Assembly: GCF_025567265.1 (NCBI RefSeq)
Contig: NZ_JAOQJW010000013.1
Coordinates: 1-64,000, forward strand
DNA length: 64,000 bases
Direction of reading: 5' to 3'
DNA from: Dorea_A amylophila
Lineage (GTDB): Bacteria > Bacillota > Clostridia > Lachnospirales > Lachnospiraceae
The position numbers were made by a program, and so were the translations under genes. The notes under the pieces were generated by a model, which worked only from the letters and a program-made list of their open reading frames with translations, was not told the origin of the DNA and did no database searches. Of the stretch, positions 8,109 to 16,825 are shown in pieces (the first letter of the stretch is position 1; each line of letters opens with the position of its first letter).

Positions 8109-9671
8109 GTGCCGATAGGAACAATGATTGTTGTAGCAATCGTACTTATCGTTGTGGCTGTTGCGGCCGCTGTGCTCAGTCATTTTTTGACAGTCTCCAA
8201 CCTGAAGAACAATGCAGAATCCAAAATCGGAAATGCAGAGGCAAAGGCCAGAGAGATCATTGATGATGCAGTAAAGACGGCGGAGACCAAGAAGAAGGAG
8301 TCTCTTTTGGAGATCAAGGAAGAGTCTATCAGAAATAAGAACGAACTTGAAAAAGAGACGAAGGAACGCAGATCGGAATTGCAGCGTTACGAGAAGCGTG
8401 TACTTTCCAAAGAGGAAGCTCTTGATAAAAAATCAGAGGCCATTGAAAGACGAGAAGCAGGATTTACAGCGAAAGAAGAAGAACTGAAGCAGCGCGAAGC
8501 GAAAGTGGAAGAGCTGAGTCAGCAACGTGTACAGGAACTAGAAAGAATCTCAGGACTTACCTCCGAACAGGCAAAAGAATATTTGTTAAAAACTGTTGAA
8601 GAAGATGTAAAACATGACACTGCAAAGATGATCAAGGAATTAGAAGCGCAGGCAAAGGAAGAGGCAGACAAGAAGGCAAAAGAATATGTTGTTACTGCTA
8701 TCCAGAGATGTGCGGCAGATCATGTTGCGGAAACTACAATTTCGGTTGTACAGCTTCCAAGTGATGAAATGAAAGGAAGAATTATCGGACGTGAAGGACG
8801 TAATATCCGTACTTTAGAAACGCTGACGGGTGTAGAACTCATTATTGATGATACGCCGGAAGCAGTGGTTCTTTCCGGATTTGATCCGATAAGAAGAGAA
8901 GTTGCAAGAATCGCGCTGGAGAAGCTGATTGTTGACGGACGTATTCATCCGGCAAGAATTGAGGAGATGGTTGAAAAAGCGCAGAAAGAAGTTGACACGA
9001 TGATTCGTGAAGAGGGTGAATCAGCCGCACTGGAAGTTGGAGTGCATGGAATTCATCCGGAACTGCTCAAACTTCTCGGACGTATGAAGTTCAGAACAAG
9101 TTACGGACAGAATGCTTTAAAGCATTCCGTTGAAGTGGCTCAGTTGTCAGGACTTCTTGCAGGAGAGATCGGATTAGATGTCAGACTTGCAAAACGTGCA
9201 GGACTTCTTCATGACATCGGTAAATCGATCGATCATGACGTAGAAGGCTCTCATATTCAGATTGGTGTGGATCTTTGTAGAAAATACAAAGAATCTGCTA
9301 CTGTGATCAATGCAGTAGAAGCACATCACGGAGATGTAGAACCGGAAACTCTGATTGCGTGTGTGGTACAGGCTGCAGACACGATTTCGGCAGCAAGGCC
9401 GGGCGCAAGAAGAGAAACATTAGAAACATACACAAACAGGTTAAAACAATTAGAAGATATCACCAACCAGTTCAAGGGTGTTGATAAATCTTTTGCAATT
9501 CAAGCAGGTAGAGAGATTCGTGTTATGGTAGTTCCAGAACAAGTATCTGATGCAGATATGGTATTGCTGGCTAGAGATATTGCGAAACAGATTGAATTTG
9601 AATTAGAATATCCAGGACAGATTAAAGTCAATGTAATCCGTGAGTCACGTGTTACAGACTATGCCAAGTAG
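8109..9671 (+). CDS. rny: Ribonuclease Y
   Basis: 520-residue membrane-anchored endoribonuclease that initiates mRNA decay in Firmicutes. Domain order is clear: an N-terminal transmembrane helix (about 5-27), a long charged coiled coil (about 30-200), a KH RNA-binding domain around GREGRNIRTLE, then an HD domain with the catalytic pair H368-D369 in LLHDIGKSID. The start is GTG at 8109, seven bases after AAGGAGG. It has its own promoter and a strong terminator, so it is probably monocistronic. Confidence 0.97.
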   Translation: MPIGTMIVVAIVLIVVAVAAAVLSHFLTVSNLKNNAESKIGNAEAKAREIIDDAVKTAETKKKESLLEIKEESIRNKNELEKETKERRSELQRYEKRVLSKEEALDKKSEAIERREAGFTAKEEELKQREAKVEELSQQRVQELERISGLTSEQAKEYLLKTVEEDVKHDTAKMIKELEAQAKEEADKKAKEYVVTAIQRCAADHVAETTISVVQLPSDEMKGRIIGREGRNIRTLETLTGVELIIDDTPEAVVLSGFDPIRREVARIALEKLIVDGRIHPARIEEMVEKAQKEVDTMIREEGESAALEVGVHGIHPELLKLLGRMKFRTSYGQNALKHSVEVAQLSGLLAGEIGLDVRLAKRAGLLHDIGKSIDHDVEGSHIQIGVDLCRKYKESATVINAVEAHHGDVEPETLIACVVQAADTISAARPGARRETLETYTNRLKQLEDITNQFKGVDKSFAIQAGREIRVMVVPEQVSDADMVLLARDIAKQIEFELEYPGQIKVNVIRESRVTDYAK

Positions 9672-9687
9672 AAGATAAATGAATGAC

Positions 9688-9724
9688 AAAAACCGGTTGA
9701 TCTATGTGTCAGCCGGTTTTTTGT
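9688..9724 (+). terminator. Rho-independent terminator after rny
   Basis: Thirteen-base stem AAAAACCGGTTGA with TCAGCCGGTTTTT (one G-T pair), loop of eight, ending in a T run. Confidence 0.88.
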
Positions 9725-9759
9725 TATCAAAACAAATAGCAGAATCGGGAGGAAAAGAT

Positions 9760-10311
9760 ATGAGTGAAGACGTAAAGCGTATGGAAAGAGAACTGGCATA
9801 CCAGGGGACTGTTTTGAAAGTATATAAAGACCATATGAAGTTTTCCGATGGAAATACGGAAGACTGGGATTTTATCCATCATGACGGAGCTGCAGCAGTT
9901 ATTCCGGTTATGGATGATGGTAAGATACTGATGGTAAAACAGTATCGGAATGCGTTGGAAAGAGATACATTGGAGATCCCGGCGGGCAAGCTGGATGATC
10001 CGGATGAAGAAGGGATTGTATGTGCATCTCGGGAACTGAAGGAAGAGACCGGGTACAGTTCCGATGATCTGGAATGGCTCCTTACAATCCGTACAACGGT
10101 TGCGTTCTGTGATGAAAGAATTGAAGTCTTTGTTGCAAGGAATCTGATTCCGGGGGAACAGCATCTGGATGAAGATGAATTTGTAGATGTGAAAGCTTAC
10201 AAACTGGAAGAACTCAAGAAGATGATCTTTGAAGGAAAGATTCAGGATTCCAAGACGATGGCAGCAATCCTTGCATATGAGTCGAAGTATCTGCATGGAC
10301 AGAATGCATAG
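9760..10311 (+). CDS. nudF: Nudix hydrolase, ADP-ribose pyrophosphatase type
   Basis: 183-residue Nudix enzyme expected to split ADP-ribose or a related nucleoside diphosphate sugar. The Nudix box is GKLDDPDEEG... followed by RELKEETGY; it carries one extra residue between the opening Gly and the first Glu compared with the canonical spacing. The N-terminal beta-rich part (LAYQGTVLKVYKDHMKF) and VIPVMDDGKILMVKQYRN match the ADPRase subgroup. The start is ATG at 9760 after GGGAGGA at 9748-9754; an upstream in-frame start would overlap the rny terminator. spoIIM follows, as in Bacillus, where nudF and spoIIM are neighbours. Confidence 0.88.
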   Translation: MSEDVKRMERELAYQGTVLKVYKDHMKFSDGNTEDWDFIHHDGAAAVIPVMDDGKILMVKQYRNALERDTLEIPAGKLDDPDEEGIVCASRELKEETGYSSDDLEWLLTIRTTVAFCDERIEVFVARNLIPGEQHLDEDEFVDVKAYKLEELKKMIFEGKIQDSKTMAAILAYESKYLHGQNA

Positions 10312-10393
10312 AACAGATAAACTGCGATAAAAGCATATCCACGGGAATAGCACATATAATGAAGTATCCGGACGAAAAAAAGGAGAATGCTGT

Positions 10394-10933
10394 GTGAGGA
10401 TACAAGGCGAACAAAAATATGTGCTTTTGGCAGGAATGACAGGTTTTCTGCTGGGGATATGCAGTGCAAATCTCTGGATGAAACAGTATGTGCTGGATAT
10501 CGGAATACTGAACCAGTATTTTCTGGAACAATATAACCGGGCAGACATCGTATATGAAGCGTATTTGTGGTATCTGGTAAAAAGCAGAGGAACTCCGTTT
10601 GTGCTGCTTTTGGCTGCAGCAGGAACGCGCTACAGGAAAACGGCAGTTATGCTGACAGTGGTATGGCTTGGATTCTGTTTTGGTATGGTAATCTGTATGG
10701 CAATCATAAAATTAGGAAGCAAAGGGATCGTACTCATCGTTACCGCACTCGCACCACAGGGAATCTTTTATGCAATGGCAGGGATCGTGTTATTCCGCTA
10801 TATGCTGGAATATCCAATGGTGAGATGGGATGCGGGAAGAAGTATCCGGCTTGGCCTGTTCCTGATGCTGGGGATCATTACAGAGTGTTATGTAAATCCG
10901 GTACTTACAGGCTTGTTTTTGAAGACACTGTAA
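10394..10933 (+). CDS. spoIIM: Stage II sporulation protein M
   Basis: 179-residue membrane protein with about five hydrophobic segments (near 10-27, 66-78, 83-102, 110-135, 153-172). In Bacillus SpoIIM, SpoIIP and SpoIID form the septal peptidoglycan-degrading complex that drives engulfment. The segment ALAPQGIFYAMAG corresponds to the family's conserved HG(I/V) motif, with Gln in place of His, a noticeable deviation. The start is GTG at 10394 with AAAAGGAG upstream. The assignment rests on topology, length and the nudF neighbour. Confidence 0.75.
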   Translation: MRIQGEQKYVLLAGMTGFLLGICSANLWMKQYVLDIGILNQYFLEQYNRADIVYEAYLWYLVKSRGTPFVLLLAAAGTRYRKTAVMLTVVWLGFCFGMVICMAIIKLGSKGIVLIVTALAPQGIFYAMAGIVLFRYMLEYPMVRWDAGRSIRLGLFLMLGIITECYVNPVLTGLFLKTL

Positions 10934-10952
10934 ATATACAAAAATGTAGAAT

Positions 10953-11004
10953 AAAAGAACCGATACATGGAAAAATATGTTTTATATCATGTATCGGTTC
11001 TTTT
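10953..11004. terminator. Bidirectional terminator between spoIIM and the SpoVB-like gene
   Basis: Perfect 17-base inverted repeat (10953-10969 with 10988-11004), A-rich at one end and T-rich at the other, so it can terminate both converging transcripts. Confidence 0.92.
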
Positions 11005-11020
11005 TTATGCGGAAAATCAG

Positions 11021-12355
11021 TTAATATTTGCCGGCGTATACAGATAACCGGAGAATGCAGCAAAGAAACAGGAATATCTGGCTGATCAGCAGACCGTTCA
11101 GATATCCGCTGATTCCGGCGGCGGGGATGAAAAGAAAGACACCGGTGATCCGTATGCAGAGGCTGAAAAGGTTGAACAGAAAAGAACAGGTGGTCTTTCC
11201 CAGCCCGTTGATCATGCTGAGAAGTACAGTGTTCGTATACAGAAACGGACAGATCCATGCGAGTGTCAGAATAAAATTTCCGGCAAGCGGACTTTTGAAC
11301 AGAAAAATTCCAATCCATTTCCCGAGTATCAGAAGAACACCACAACAAAAACATCCAAGCAAAATGCAGGAACAGGTGATTTTTAAAATTAAGGAACGAA
11401 GTTGCTGCCGGTCTTTCATTTCCTGAAGCCCGGCTACCGTCGGCAGAAGCATGGAAGAAACGGCATTGGTAACTGCGGATGGAAATAAAATACACGGAAG
11501 TGCCATCCCGGTAAGAACACCATAGGTCTGCAGGGATTGTGCAGCCGGCATTCCGTAATATTGGAGGCAGACAGGGATAGAGACAGCTTCCACACTTTGC
11601 AGGATATTTAAGAATACGCGGCTTGCGGTAAGTGGAAGAGCGTGTTCCAGAAGTCTCTGTAAATGCCGGCGGAATGCAGCAGGGGGAAGGAAAACACTTC
11701 TGCTTTTTTCTGAAATCGGCTTCCAGGACTGCCGGATGGAGTGCAGGCTGTAAAAAGAAGCGGCAATCTCTCCGAATGTGAGGCCGGCTACAGCGAATGC
11801 GATCGAGATGTTCTGCCCCTGTCTGGAACAGTACATACAGATGACAATGACGGACAAAATGCGGAATGCCTGCTCCAGAAGCTGGGATACAGCCGGAATC
11901 TTTGTCTGTTTCAGTCCCAGCGAGTATCCACAGATGCAGCTGTGAATGGATGCAAATGGAAATGTGTAAGATAATAAGAACAAAAGACTGCTGCATCTGG
12001 AATCGCGGAGAAAAGTCAGCGCAATGGTATCTGCATTCTGCCGGATGAAAAGAGAGATCATACAGGAAATGAAAAAAGTAAAGATCAGACTCGCTTTTAA
12101 CAATTCCCGTGCTTTCTGCATTCTGCCGGCCGCTGCTTCCCTGGCAACGCATCGGGACAGGGCGAGTTCCATTCCTGCACAGGATAGAGAGATACCAAGT
12201 GCATAGACAGGAAAGACAAGCTGATACAGCCCTACATTTTCTTCCCCGAAGGTATGACTTAGAAACATGCGGTAGAAAAATCCCATAAACCGGGTGGACA
12301 GACTCGTGAATGTGAGAACTGCGGTTCCGCGTATAAGTGCTTGCTTTCTGGACAT
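11021..12355 (-). CDS. spoVB: SpoVB/MurJ-like polysaccharide flippase (MOP superfamily)
   Basis: 444-residue polytopic membrane protein with about 12-14 hydrophobic segments and the start typical of MOP exporters of the SpoVB group (RGTAVLTFTSLSTRFMGFFYRMFLSHTFG). Members move lipid-linked cell wall or polysaccharide precursors across the membrane; SpoVB is needed for spore cortex synthesis. The ATG at 12355 is preceded by AAAAAGGAGT. The gene faces spoIIM. Unusually many cysteines occur in the membrane segments. It could equally be a MurJ-like or other oligosaccharide flippase. Confidence 0.75.
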   Translation of the reverse strand: MSRKQALIRGTAVLTFTSLSTRFMGFFYRMFLSHTFGEENVGLYQLVFPVYALGISLSCAGMELALSRCVAREAAAGRMQKARELLKASLIFTFFISCMISLFIRQNADTIALTFLRDSRCSSLLFLLSYTFPFASIHSCICGYSLGLKQTKIPAVSQLLEQAFRILSVIVICMYCSRQGQNISIAFAVAGLTFGEIAASFYSLHSIRQSWKPISEKSRSVFLPPAAFRRHLQRLLEHALPLTASRVFLNILQSVEAVSIPVCLQYYGMPAAQSLQTYGVLTGMALPCILFPSAVTNAVSSMLLPTVAGLQEMKDRQQLRSLILKITCSCILLGCFCCGVLLILGKWIGIFLFKSPLAGNFILTLAWICPFLYTNTVLLSMINGLGKTTCSFLFNLFSLCIRITGVFLFIPAAGISGYLNGLLISQIFLFLCCILRLSVYAGKY

Positions 12356-12412
12356 GAAAGACTCCTTTTTTATGACAGGATTGTATCTTTATAAGTTATT
12401 CCGGAATAGTGC

Positions 12413-12441
12413 TTGACAGAACCAAAAAGCAGTGATATTCT
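12413..12441 (+). promoter_or_regulatory. Promoter of the iscR operon
   Basis: TTGACA at 12413-12418 and TATTCT at 12436-12441 with a 17-base spacer. Confidence 0.78.
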
Positions 12442-12452
12442 ACAGAAGTAAA

Positions 12453-12476
12453 AATCCTAGTAAAATACTGGGGATT
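12453..12476 (+). promoter_or_regulatory. Probable Rrf2/IscR operator
   Basis: Near-palindrome AATCCTAGTA, AAA, TACTGGGGATT just downstream of the presumed start point. The CC-N-A-N-TA / TA-N-T-GGG layout resembles sites of Rrf2-family regulators such as CymR and IscR, suggesting autorepression by the first gene. Confidence 0.65.
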
Positions 12477-12491
12477 AAAAGAGGTGATAAG

Positions 12492-12956
12492 ATGAAACTT
12501 TCCACGAAAGGGAAATATGGACTGCGTGCCATGATAGATCTTGCCAGATACAGTGAGAAAGAACCGGTGTCAATCGGCAGTGTGGCCGCAAGACAGGGAA
12601 TTTCAGAACGATATCTGGAACAGCTTGTAGCACTTCTGAAAAAGGCGGGGCTGGTGAAAAGCATTCGTGGAGCCTCTGGCGGTTATGTATTGGAGAAAAA
12701 ACCATCGGAAATCTCTGTCGGAGATATCTTAAGGGCACTGGAGGGAAGTCTGGAGCCGGTTAAGTGTGCGGCCTTTGATACCACAACAGGAGAAGGGTGC
12801 ATGGCGTCAGACGGATGCGTGACAAAGTACGTATGGCAGAAGATTAATGACAGTATCAATGACACAGTGAACCAGATCATGCTGGATGAACTGATCAGAG
12901 AGAGCAAAAGCATCAATCCGGATGGCGAATGTGAGAATCCAAAATGCAGTCAGTAA
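12492..12956 (+). CDS. iscR: Rrf2-family Fe-S cluster regulator IscR
   Basis: 154-residue winged-helix repressor. The N-terminal MKLSTKGKYGLRAM and the recognition segment ISERYLEQL are typical of Rrf2 proteins. Three cysteines, C92, C103 and C109, match the expected Fe-S ligands, so it likely senses cluster status and controls this operon through the palindrome at 12453-12476. The start is ATG at 12492 after GAGGTGA; an upstream extension runs through the operator and is rejected. Downstream genes are iscS, iscU and mnmA. Confidence 0.92.
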   Translation: MKLSTKGKYGLRAMIDLARYSEKEPVSIGSVAARQGISERYLEQLVALLKKAGLVKSIRGASGGYVLEKKPSEISVGDILRALEGSLEPVKCAAFDTTTGEGCMASDGCVTKYVWQKINDSINDTVNQIMLDELIRESKSINPDGECENPKCSQ

Positions 12957-13012
12957 GAAAGAAATCTGATAAAAGAAATATTACAGAATATACAAAAAAT
13001 GGAGGAGATAAA

Positions 13013-14194
13013 ATGAGTAAATTATTATATCTTGACAATGCGGCAACAACAAAGACAGCACCGGAAGTTGTAGAAGCGATGCTTCCGTATTTTACAGAAA
13101 AATTCGGAAATCCATCCAGTGTTTACAGTTTTGCGGCTGCAAATAAAGAAGTAATCAACCAGCAGAGAGATGCAATTGCTGAAATGATCGGTGCAAAGAC
13201 GAATGAGATATATTTCACAGGCGGCGGATCCGAATCTGATAACTGGGCATTGAAATGTACAGCGGAAGCTTATGCCAACAAAGGAAATCACATTATCACA
13301 ACAAAGATTGAGCACCACGCAATTCTTCATACAGCTGAATATCTTGAAAAAAGAGGATTCGAGATCACATATCTGGATGTAGATGAAGATGGTAAAGTAA
13401 AATTGGATGATTTAAAAGCGGCAATCCGTCCGACAACCATCCTGATCTCTGTTATGTTTGCAAATAATGAGATTGGTACGATTCAGCCGATCAAAGAGAT
13501 CGGAGAAATCGCTCATGAGCATGGAATCCTGTTCCATACAGATGCGGTACAGGCTTTCGGACAGCTTCCAATTAATGTAGATGAATGTCATATTGATATG
13601 TTAAGTGCCAGCGGACACAAGTTTAACGGACCGAAGGGAATCGGAATCATGTACATCCGTACAGGAGTAAAAATCCGTTCATTTATTCATGGCGGAGCAC
13701 AGGAGAGAAAACGCCGTGCAGGTACAGAGAATGTTCCGGGAATCGTAGGAATCGGAACTGCAGCAAAACGTGCAGCAGCGAATATGGAAGAAAGAACAGC
13801 GAAAGAAAGAGAAGTCAGAGATTATCTGATCGACAGAGTTCTGAATGAAATCCCATACTGCCGTCTGAACGGACACAGAACAGACCGCCTTCCGAACAAT
13901 GCCAACTTCAGCTTCCAGTTTGTAGAAGGAGAATCGCTTCTGATCAAACTTGATATGAAAGGAATCTGTGCATCCAGCGGATCTGCATGTACATCCGGAT
14001 CACTGGATCCGTCCCATGTATTGCTTGCGATTGGTCTGCCGCATGAAATTGCACACGGATCTCTGCGTCTGACGTTGAACGAAGAGATTGAGAAAGAAGA
14101 CATTGATTATGTTGTAGACAATCTGAAAGAAATTGTTGCACATTTAAGAGAAATGTCTCCTCTGTATGAAGACTTTATCAAAAAACAGAAATAA
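13013..14194 (+). CDS. iscS: Cysteine desulfurase IscS/NifS
   Basis: 393-residue PLP enzyme that takes sulfur from cysteine and passes it as a persulfide to IscU and to tRNA thiolation by MnmA. The PLP lysine is K203 in SGHKFNGPKG and the persulfide cysteine is C326 in SSGSACTSGSL; the long loop marks it as the NifS/IscS class I type. The N-terminus LYLDNAATTKT is typical. The ATG at 13013 follows GGAGGA. It sits between iscR and iscU. Confidence 0.96.
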   Translation: MSKLLYLDNAATTKTAPEVVEAMLPYFTEKFGNPSSVYSFAAANKEVINQQRDAIAEMIGAKTNEIYFTGGGSESDNWALKCTAEAYANKGNHIITTKIEHHAILHTAEYLEKRGFEITYLDVDEDGKVKLDDLKAAIRPTTILISVMFANNEIGTIQPIKEIGEIAHEHGILFHTDAVQAFGQLPINVDECHIDMLSASGHKFNGPKGIGIMYIRTGVKIRSFIHGGAQERKRRAGTENVPGIVGIGTAAKRAAANMEERTAKEREVRDYLIDRVLNEIPYCRLNGHRTDRLPNNANFSFQFVEGESLLIKLDMKGICASSGSACTSGSLDPSHVLLAIGLPHEIAHGSLRLTLNEEIEKEDIDYVVDNLKEIVAHLREMSPLYEDFIKKQK

Positions 14195-14246
14195 CAGAGA
14201 CAGGAATAAAAATTCAGATAAAAGATATAAAAGGAGTAATTGAGAT

Positions 14247-14690
14247 ATGTATTCAGAAAAAGTAATGGATCATTTTGAACATCCAAGAAATGTAGGAGAA
14301 ATTGAAAATGCCAGTGGCGTTGGAACCGTAGGAAATGCAAAATGTGGAGATATCATGAGAATTTACCTTGATATCGACGACAATCAGATCATCCGTGACG
14401 TAAAATTTAAAACGTTCGGATGTGGCGCAGCTGTTGCAACCAGCAGTATGGCAACAGAGATGGTAAAAGGAAAGACGATCCAGGAAGCAATGGAAGTTAC
14501 AAATAAAGCAGTTATGGAAGCGCTTGACGGACTTCCGCCGGTAAAAGTACACTGCTCACTGCTTGCGGAGGAAGCAATCCACGCAGCTTTATGGGACTAC
14601 GCAGAGAAGCATGATATTAAGATTGAAGGACTCGAGAAACCGAAGTCTGATATTCACGAAGGTGAAGAGGCAGAAGAGGAAGAATACTAA
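14247..14690 (+). CDS. iscU: Fe-S cluster assembly scaffold IscU/NifU-like
   Basis: 147-residue scaffold on which Fe-S clusters are built. The cluster ligands C33 (NAKCGD), C59 (FGCGAAVATSS) and C103 (KVHCSLLAEEAI) are all present. The C-terminal tail after residue 125 is acidic (EGEEAEEEEY) and longer than in E. coli IscU, as is common in clostridial NifU-like proteins. It has an Asp after the first Cys, as in IscU. It is co-transcribed with iscS. Confidence 0.95.
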   Translation: MYSEKVMDHFEHPRNVGEIENASGVGTVGNAKCGDIMRIYLDIDDNQIIRDVKFKTFGCGAAVATSSMATEMVKGKTIQEAMEVTNKAVMEALDGLPPVKVHCSLLAEEAIHAALWDYAEKHDIKIEGLEKPKSDIHEGEEAEEEEY

Positions 14691-14705
14691 GCCGGAGAAC
14701 TTTAT

Positions 14706-15791
14706 ATGGAAAAGAAAAAAGTTGTAGTCGGGATGTCCGGAGGGGTTGACTCCTCCGTGGCAGCCTGGCTTTTAAAAAATCAGGGATATGACGTAATAGG
14801 AGTTACGATGCAGATCTGGCAGGATGAAGAAGAAGCCGCGATGGAAGAACATGGCGGCTGTTGTGGTCTGAGCGCGGTGGATGATGCAAGAAGAGTGGCT
14901 GCAGCACTTGAAATCCCGTATTATGTCATGAATTTTAAGAAAGAATTTAAAGAAAATGTGATCGATTATTTTATCGATGACTATCTGCATGGCAGAACGC
15001 CGAACCCGTGTATCGCCTGTAACCGATATGTGAAATGGGAATCATTGTTAAAGCGAAGCCTTGATATTGGTGCGGAGTATATAGCAACGGGACATTATGC
15101 TAGGGTAGAGAAGCTGTCGAATGGAAGATATGCAATCCGTAATTCTGCGACTGCGGCAAAAGATCAGACATATGCACTTTATAACCTTACACAGGATCAG
15201 CTTTCGAAGACACTGATGCCGGTTGGAGAATATACAAAAGATCAGATCCGCGCAATGGCAGATGAAATAGGCCTTCTTGTTGCACATAAGCCGGACAGTC
15301 AGGATATATGCTTTGTGTCAGATGGAGATTATGCGTCTTATATCGAAGAAAATTCAGATGCAAAGATTACGCCGGGCAATTTCGTGCTTTCGGATGGAAC
15401 GGTTGTCGGAAAACATAAAGGAATCATTCATTATACGGTGGGACAGAGAAAAGGTCTGGGACTGTCTCTCGGACATCCGGTGTTCGTATTGGAGATCCGC
15501 CCGGAAACCAATGAAGTTGTAGTGGGATCAAATGAGGAATCTATGTCCCGTTATGTGCGCGCAGATCAGGTGAATTTCATGACAGTAGAAGATCTGACAG
15601 AGCCGAAAAGAGTGTGGGCGAAGATTCGTTATAATCACAGAGGTGCATGGTGTACCGTTGAAAAGACGGGAGAAGATGAGATCCTCTGTACATTTGAAGA
15701 GCCGCAGAGAGCGATCACACCGGGACAGGCTGTTGTATTATATGACGGAGAATACGTACTTGGCGGCGGAACGATCATTGCGGATAAGTAG
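14706..15791 (+). CDS. mnmA: tRNA-specific 2-thiouridylase MnmA
   Basis: 361-residue enzyme that makes 2-thiouridine at position 34 of tRNA Lys, Glu and Gln, with sulfur relayed from IscS. The PP-loop SGGVDSS lies at residues 10-16 and the catalytic cysteines are C102 (NPCIAC) and C202 (QDICFV). An insert near residues 38-52 (DEEEAAMEEHGGCCG) is also found in other clostridial MnmA proteins. Its position directly after iscU couples cluster assembly and tRNA thiolation. Confidence 0.96.
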   Translation: MEKKKVVVGMSGGVDSSVAAWLLKNQGYDVIGVTMQIWQDEEEAAMEEHGGCCGLSAVDDARRVAAALEIPYYVMNFKKEFKENVIDYFIDDYLHGRTPNPCIACNRYVKWESLLKRSLDIGAEYIATGHYARVEKLSNGRYAIRNSATAAKDQTYALYNLTQDQLSKTLMPVGEYTKDQIRAMADEIGLLVAHKPDSQDICFVSDGDYASYIEENSDAKITPGNFVLSDGTVVGKHKGIIHYTVGQRKGLGLSLGHPVFVLEIRPETNEVVVGSNEESMSRYVRADQVNFMTVEDLTEPKRVWAKIRYNHRGAWCTVEKTGEDEILCTFEEPQRAITPGQAVVLYDGEYVLGGGTIIADK

Positions 15792-15838
15792 GAAACATAA
15801 AGAATATTGATAAAATACAAAATAAAGAGGAATAAGTT

Positions 15839-16675
15839 ATGATACAGGCGGATATGCATATGCACACATGGTTTTCAACGGATTCCGAAGCCTGTCCATG
15901 CGATATGGCGGATGAGGCAGTCAGAAAAGGGTTGAAAACCATTTGCTTTACGGATCATTTTGACAAGGATGATCTGGAATGGGGAGAAGAAGGTATCTTT
16001 GATGTGGATGCTTATTTTGTGGAAATGCAGAAACTTCAGGAAGAATATGCAGGAAAACTGAATATCAGGATTGGAATAGAACTGGGACTTAGGACATATC
16101 TGAAAGATTATTATGAAGAACTGACGAAGAAATATCCGTTTGATTTCGTGATTGGATCGGTTCACAATGTTCCGTATAAGAAAGATGTGGAAGGGAACAT
16201 ATTATATACTGATCCTGCGGCAGAAAAGCTTTTTACAGACCGTACTGACAAAGAGGCGTACCGTCTGATGATGGAGACAACGCTGGAAAATGTGAGAACT
16301 TCGGATTGCTTTCAGACACTTGGTCATCTGGATTATGTTGTAAGATATGGAAAATCAAGGGAAAAAGAATATTCGTATACAGATTATGAGGATATTATAG
16401 ACGAGATTTTGAAACTATTGATTGAGAAGGAAAAGGGTCTGGAAGTGAATTCGGCCGGATTGAAGTATGGCCTTCCGTTCGCACATCCACATCCGGATGT
16501 ATTGAAGCGTTATCGTGAGCTTGGCGGTGAGATCATTACGATTGGAGCCGATGCACATAAACCGGAGCATATTGCGTATGATTTTGCAAAGGCAGAAGAA
16601 ATTTTGAAGTCCTGCGGCTTTAAATATTATACAGAATTTTTTGAACAAAAGCCTGTTTTTAAGCAACTTATATAA
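15839..16675 (+). CDS. hisJ: PHP-domain phosphatase, HisJ-type histidinol-phosphatase
   Basis: 278-residue PHP metallophosphatase. Metal-binding motifs are HMHTWFS near the N-terminus, FTDHFD, GIELG, GSVHNV, LGHLDYV and GADAHKPEHI, matching the HisJ/HisK group that dephosphorylates histidinol phosphate. No other his gene is nearby, so the substrate is inferred from family only; many HisJ-like paralogues in clostridia have unknown substrates. It follows mnmA by 47 bases and is likely transcribed with it. Confidence 0.78.
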   Translation: MIQADMHMHTWFSTDSEACPCDMADEAVRKGLKTICFTDHFDKDDLEWGEEGIFDVDAYFVEMQKLQEEYAGKLNIRIGIELGLRTYLKDYYEELTKKYPFDFVIGSVHNVPYKKDVEGNILYTDPAAEKLFTDRTDKEAYRLMMETTLENVRTSDCFQTLGHLDYVVRYGKSREKEYSYTDYEDIIDEILKLLIEKEKGLEVNSAGLKYGLPFAHPHPDVLKRYRELGGEIITIGADAHKPEHIAYDFAKAEEILKSCGFKYYTEFFEQKPVFKQLI

Positions 16676-16690
16676 AAATAGGAAAACCTC

Positions 16691-16719
16691 TTGAAATTTT
16701 GTATCAGATAAAGTACAAT
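16691..16719 (+). promoter_or_regulatory. Sigma-A promoter of gapA
   Basis: TTGAAA at 16691-16696 and TACAAT at 16714-16719, 17-base spacer, giving a leader of roughly 100 bases before gapA. Confidence 0.78.
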
Positions 16720-16825
16720 TATTAGCAGTTGAGAGGTCTTGATAGAGCTTCTAAAGGGCTTGAGAAAGATTTCACAATGTAGACTGCATAAGTAGTTAAT
16801 AAACAAACTTTAGGAGGAATTAATC

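Noticed and set aside
10905..12152. Long open frame on the minus strand (about 415 codons)
   Set aside because: It lies out of frame within the SpoVB-like gene, has many Cys/His/Arg residues without domain pattern and no ribosome site.
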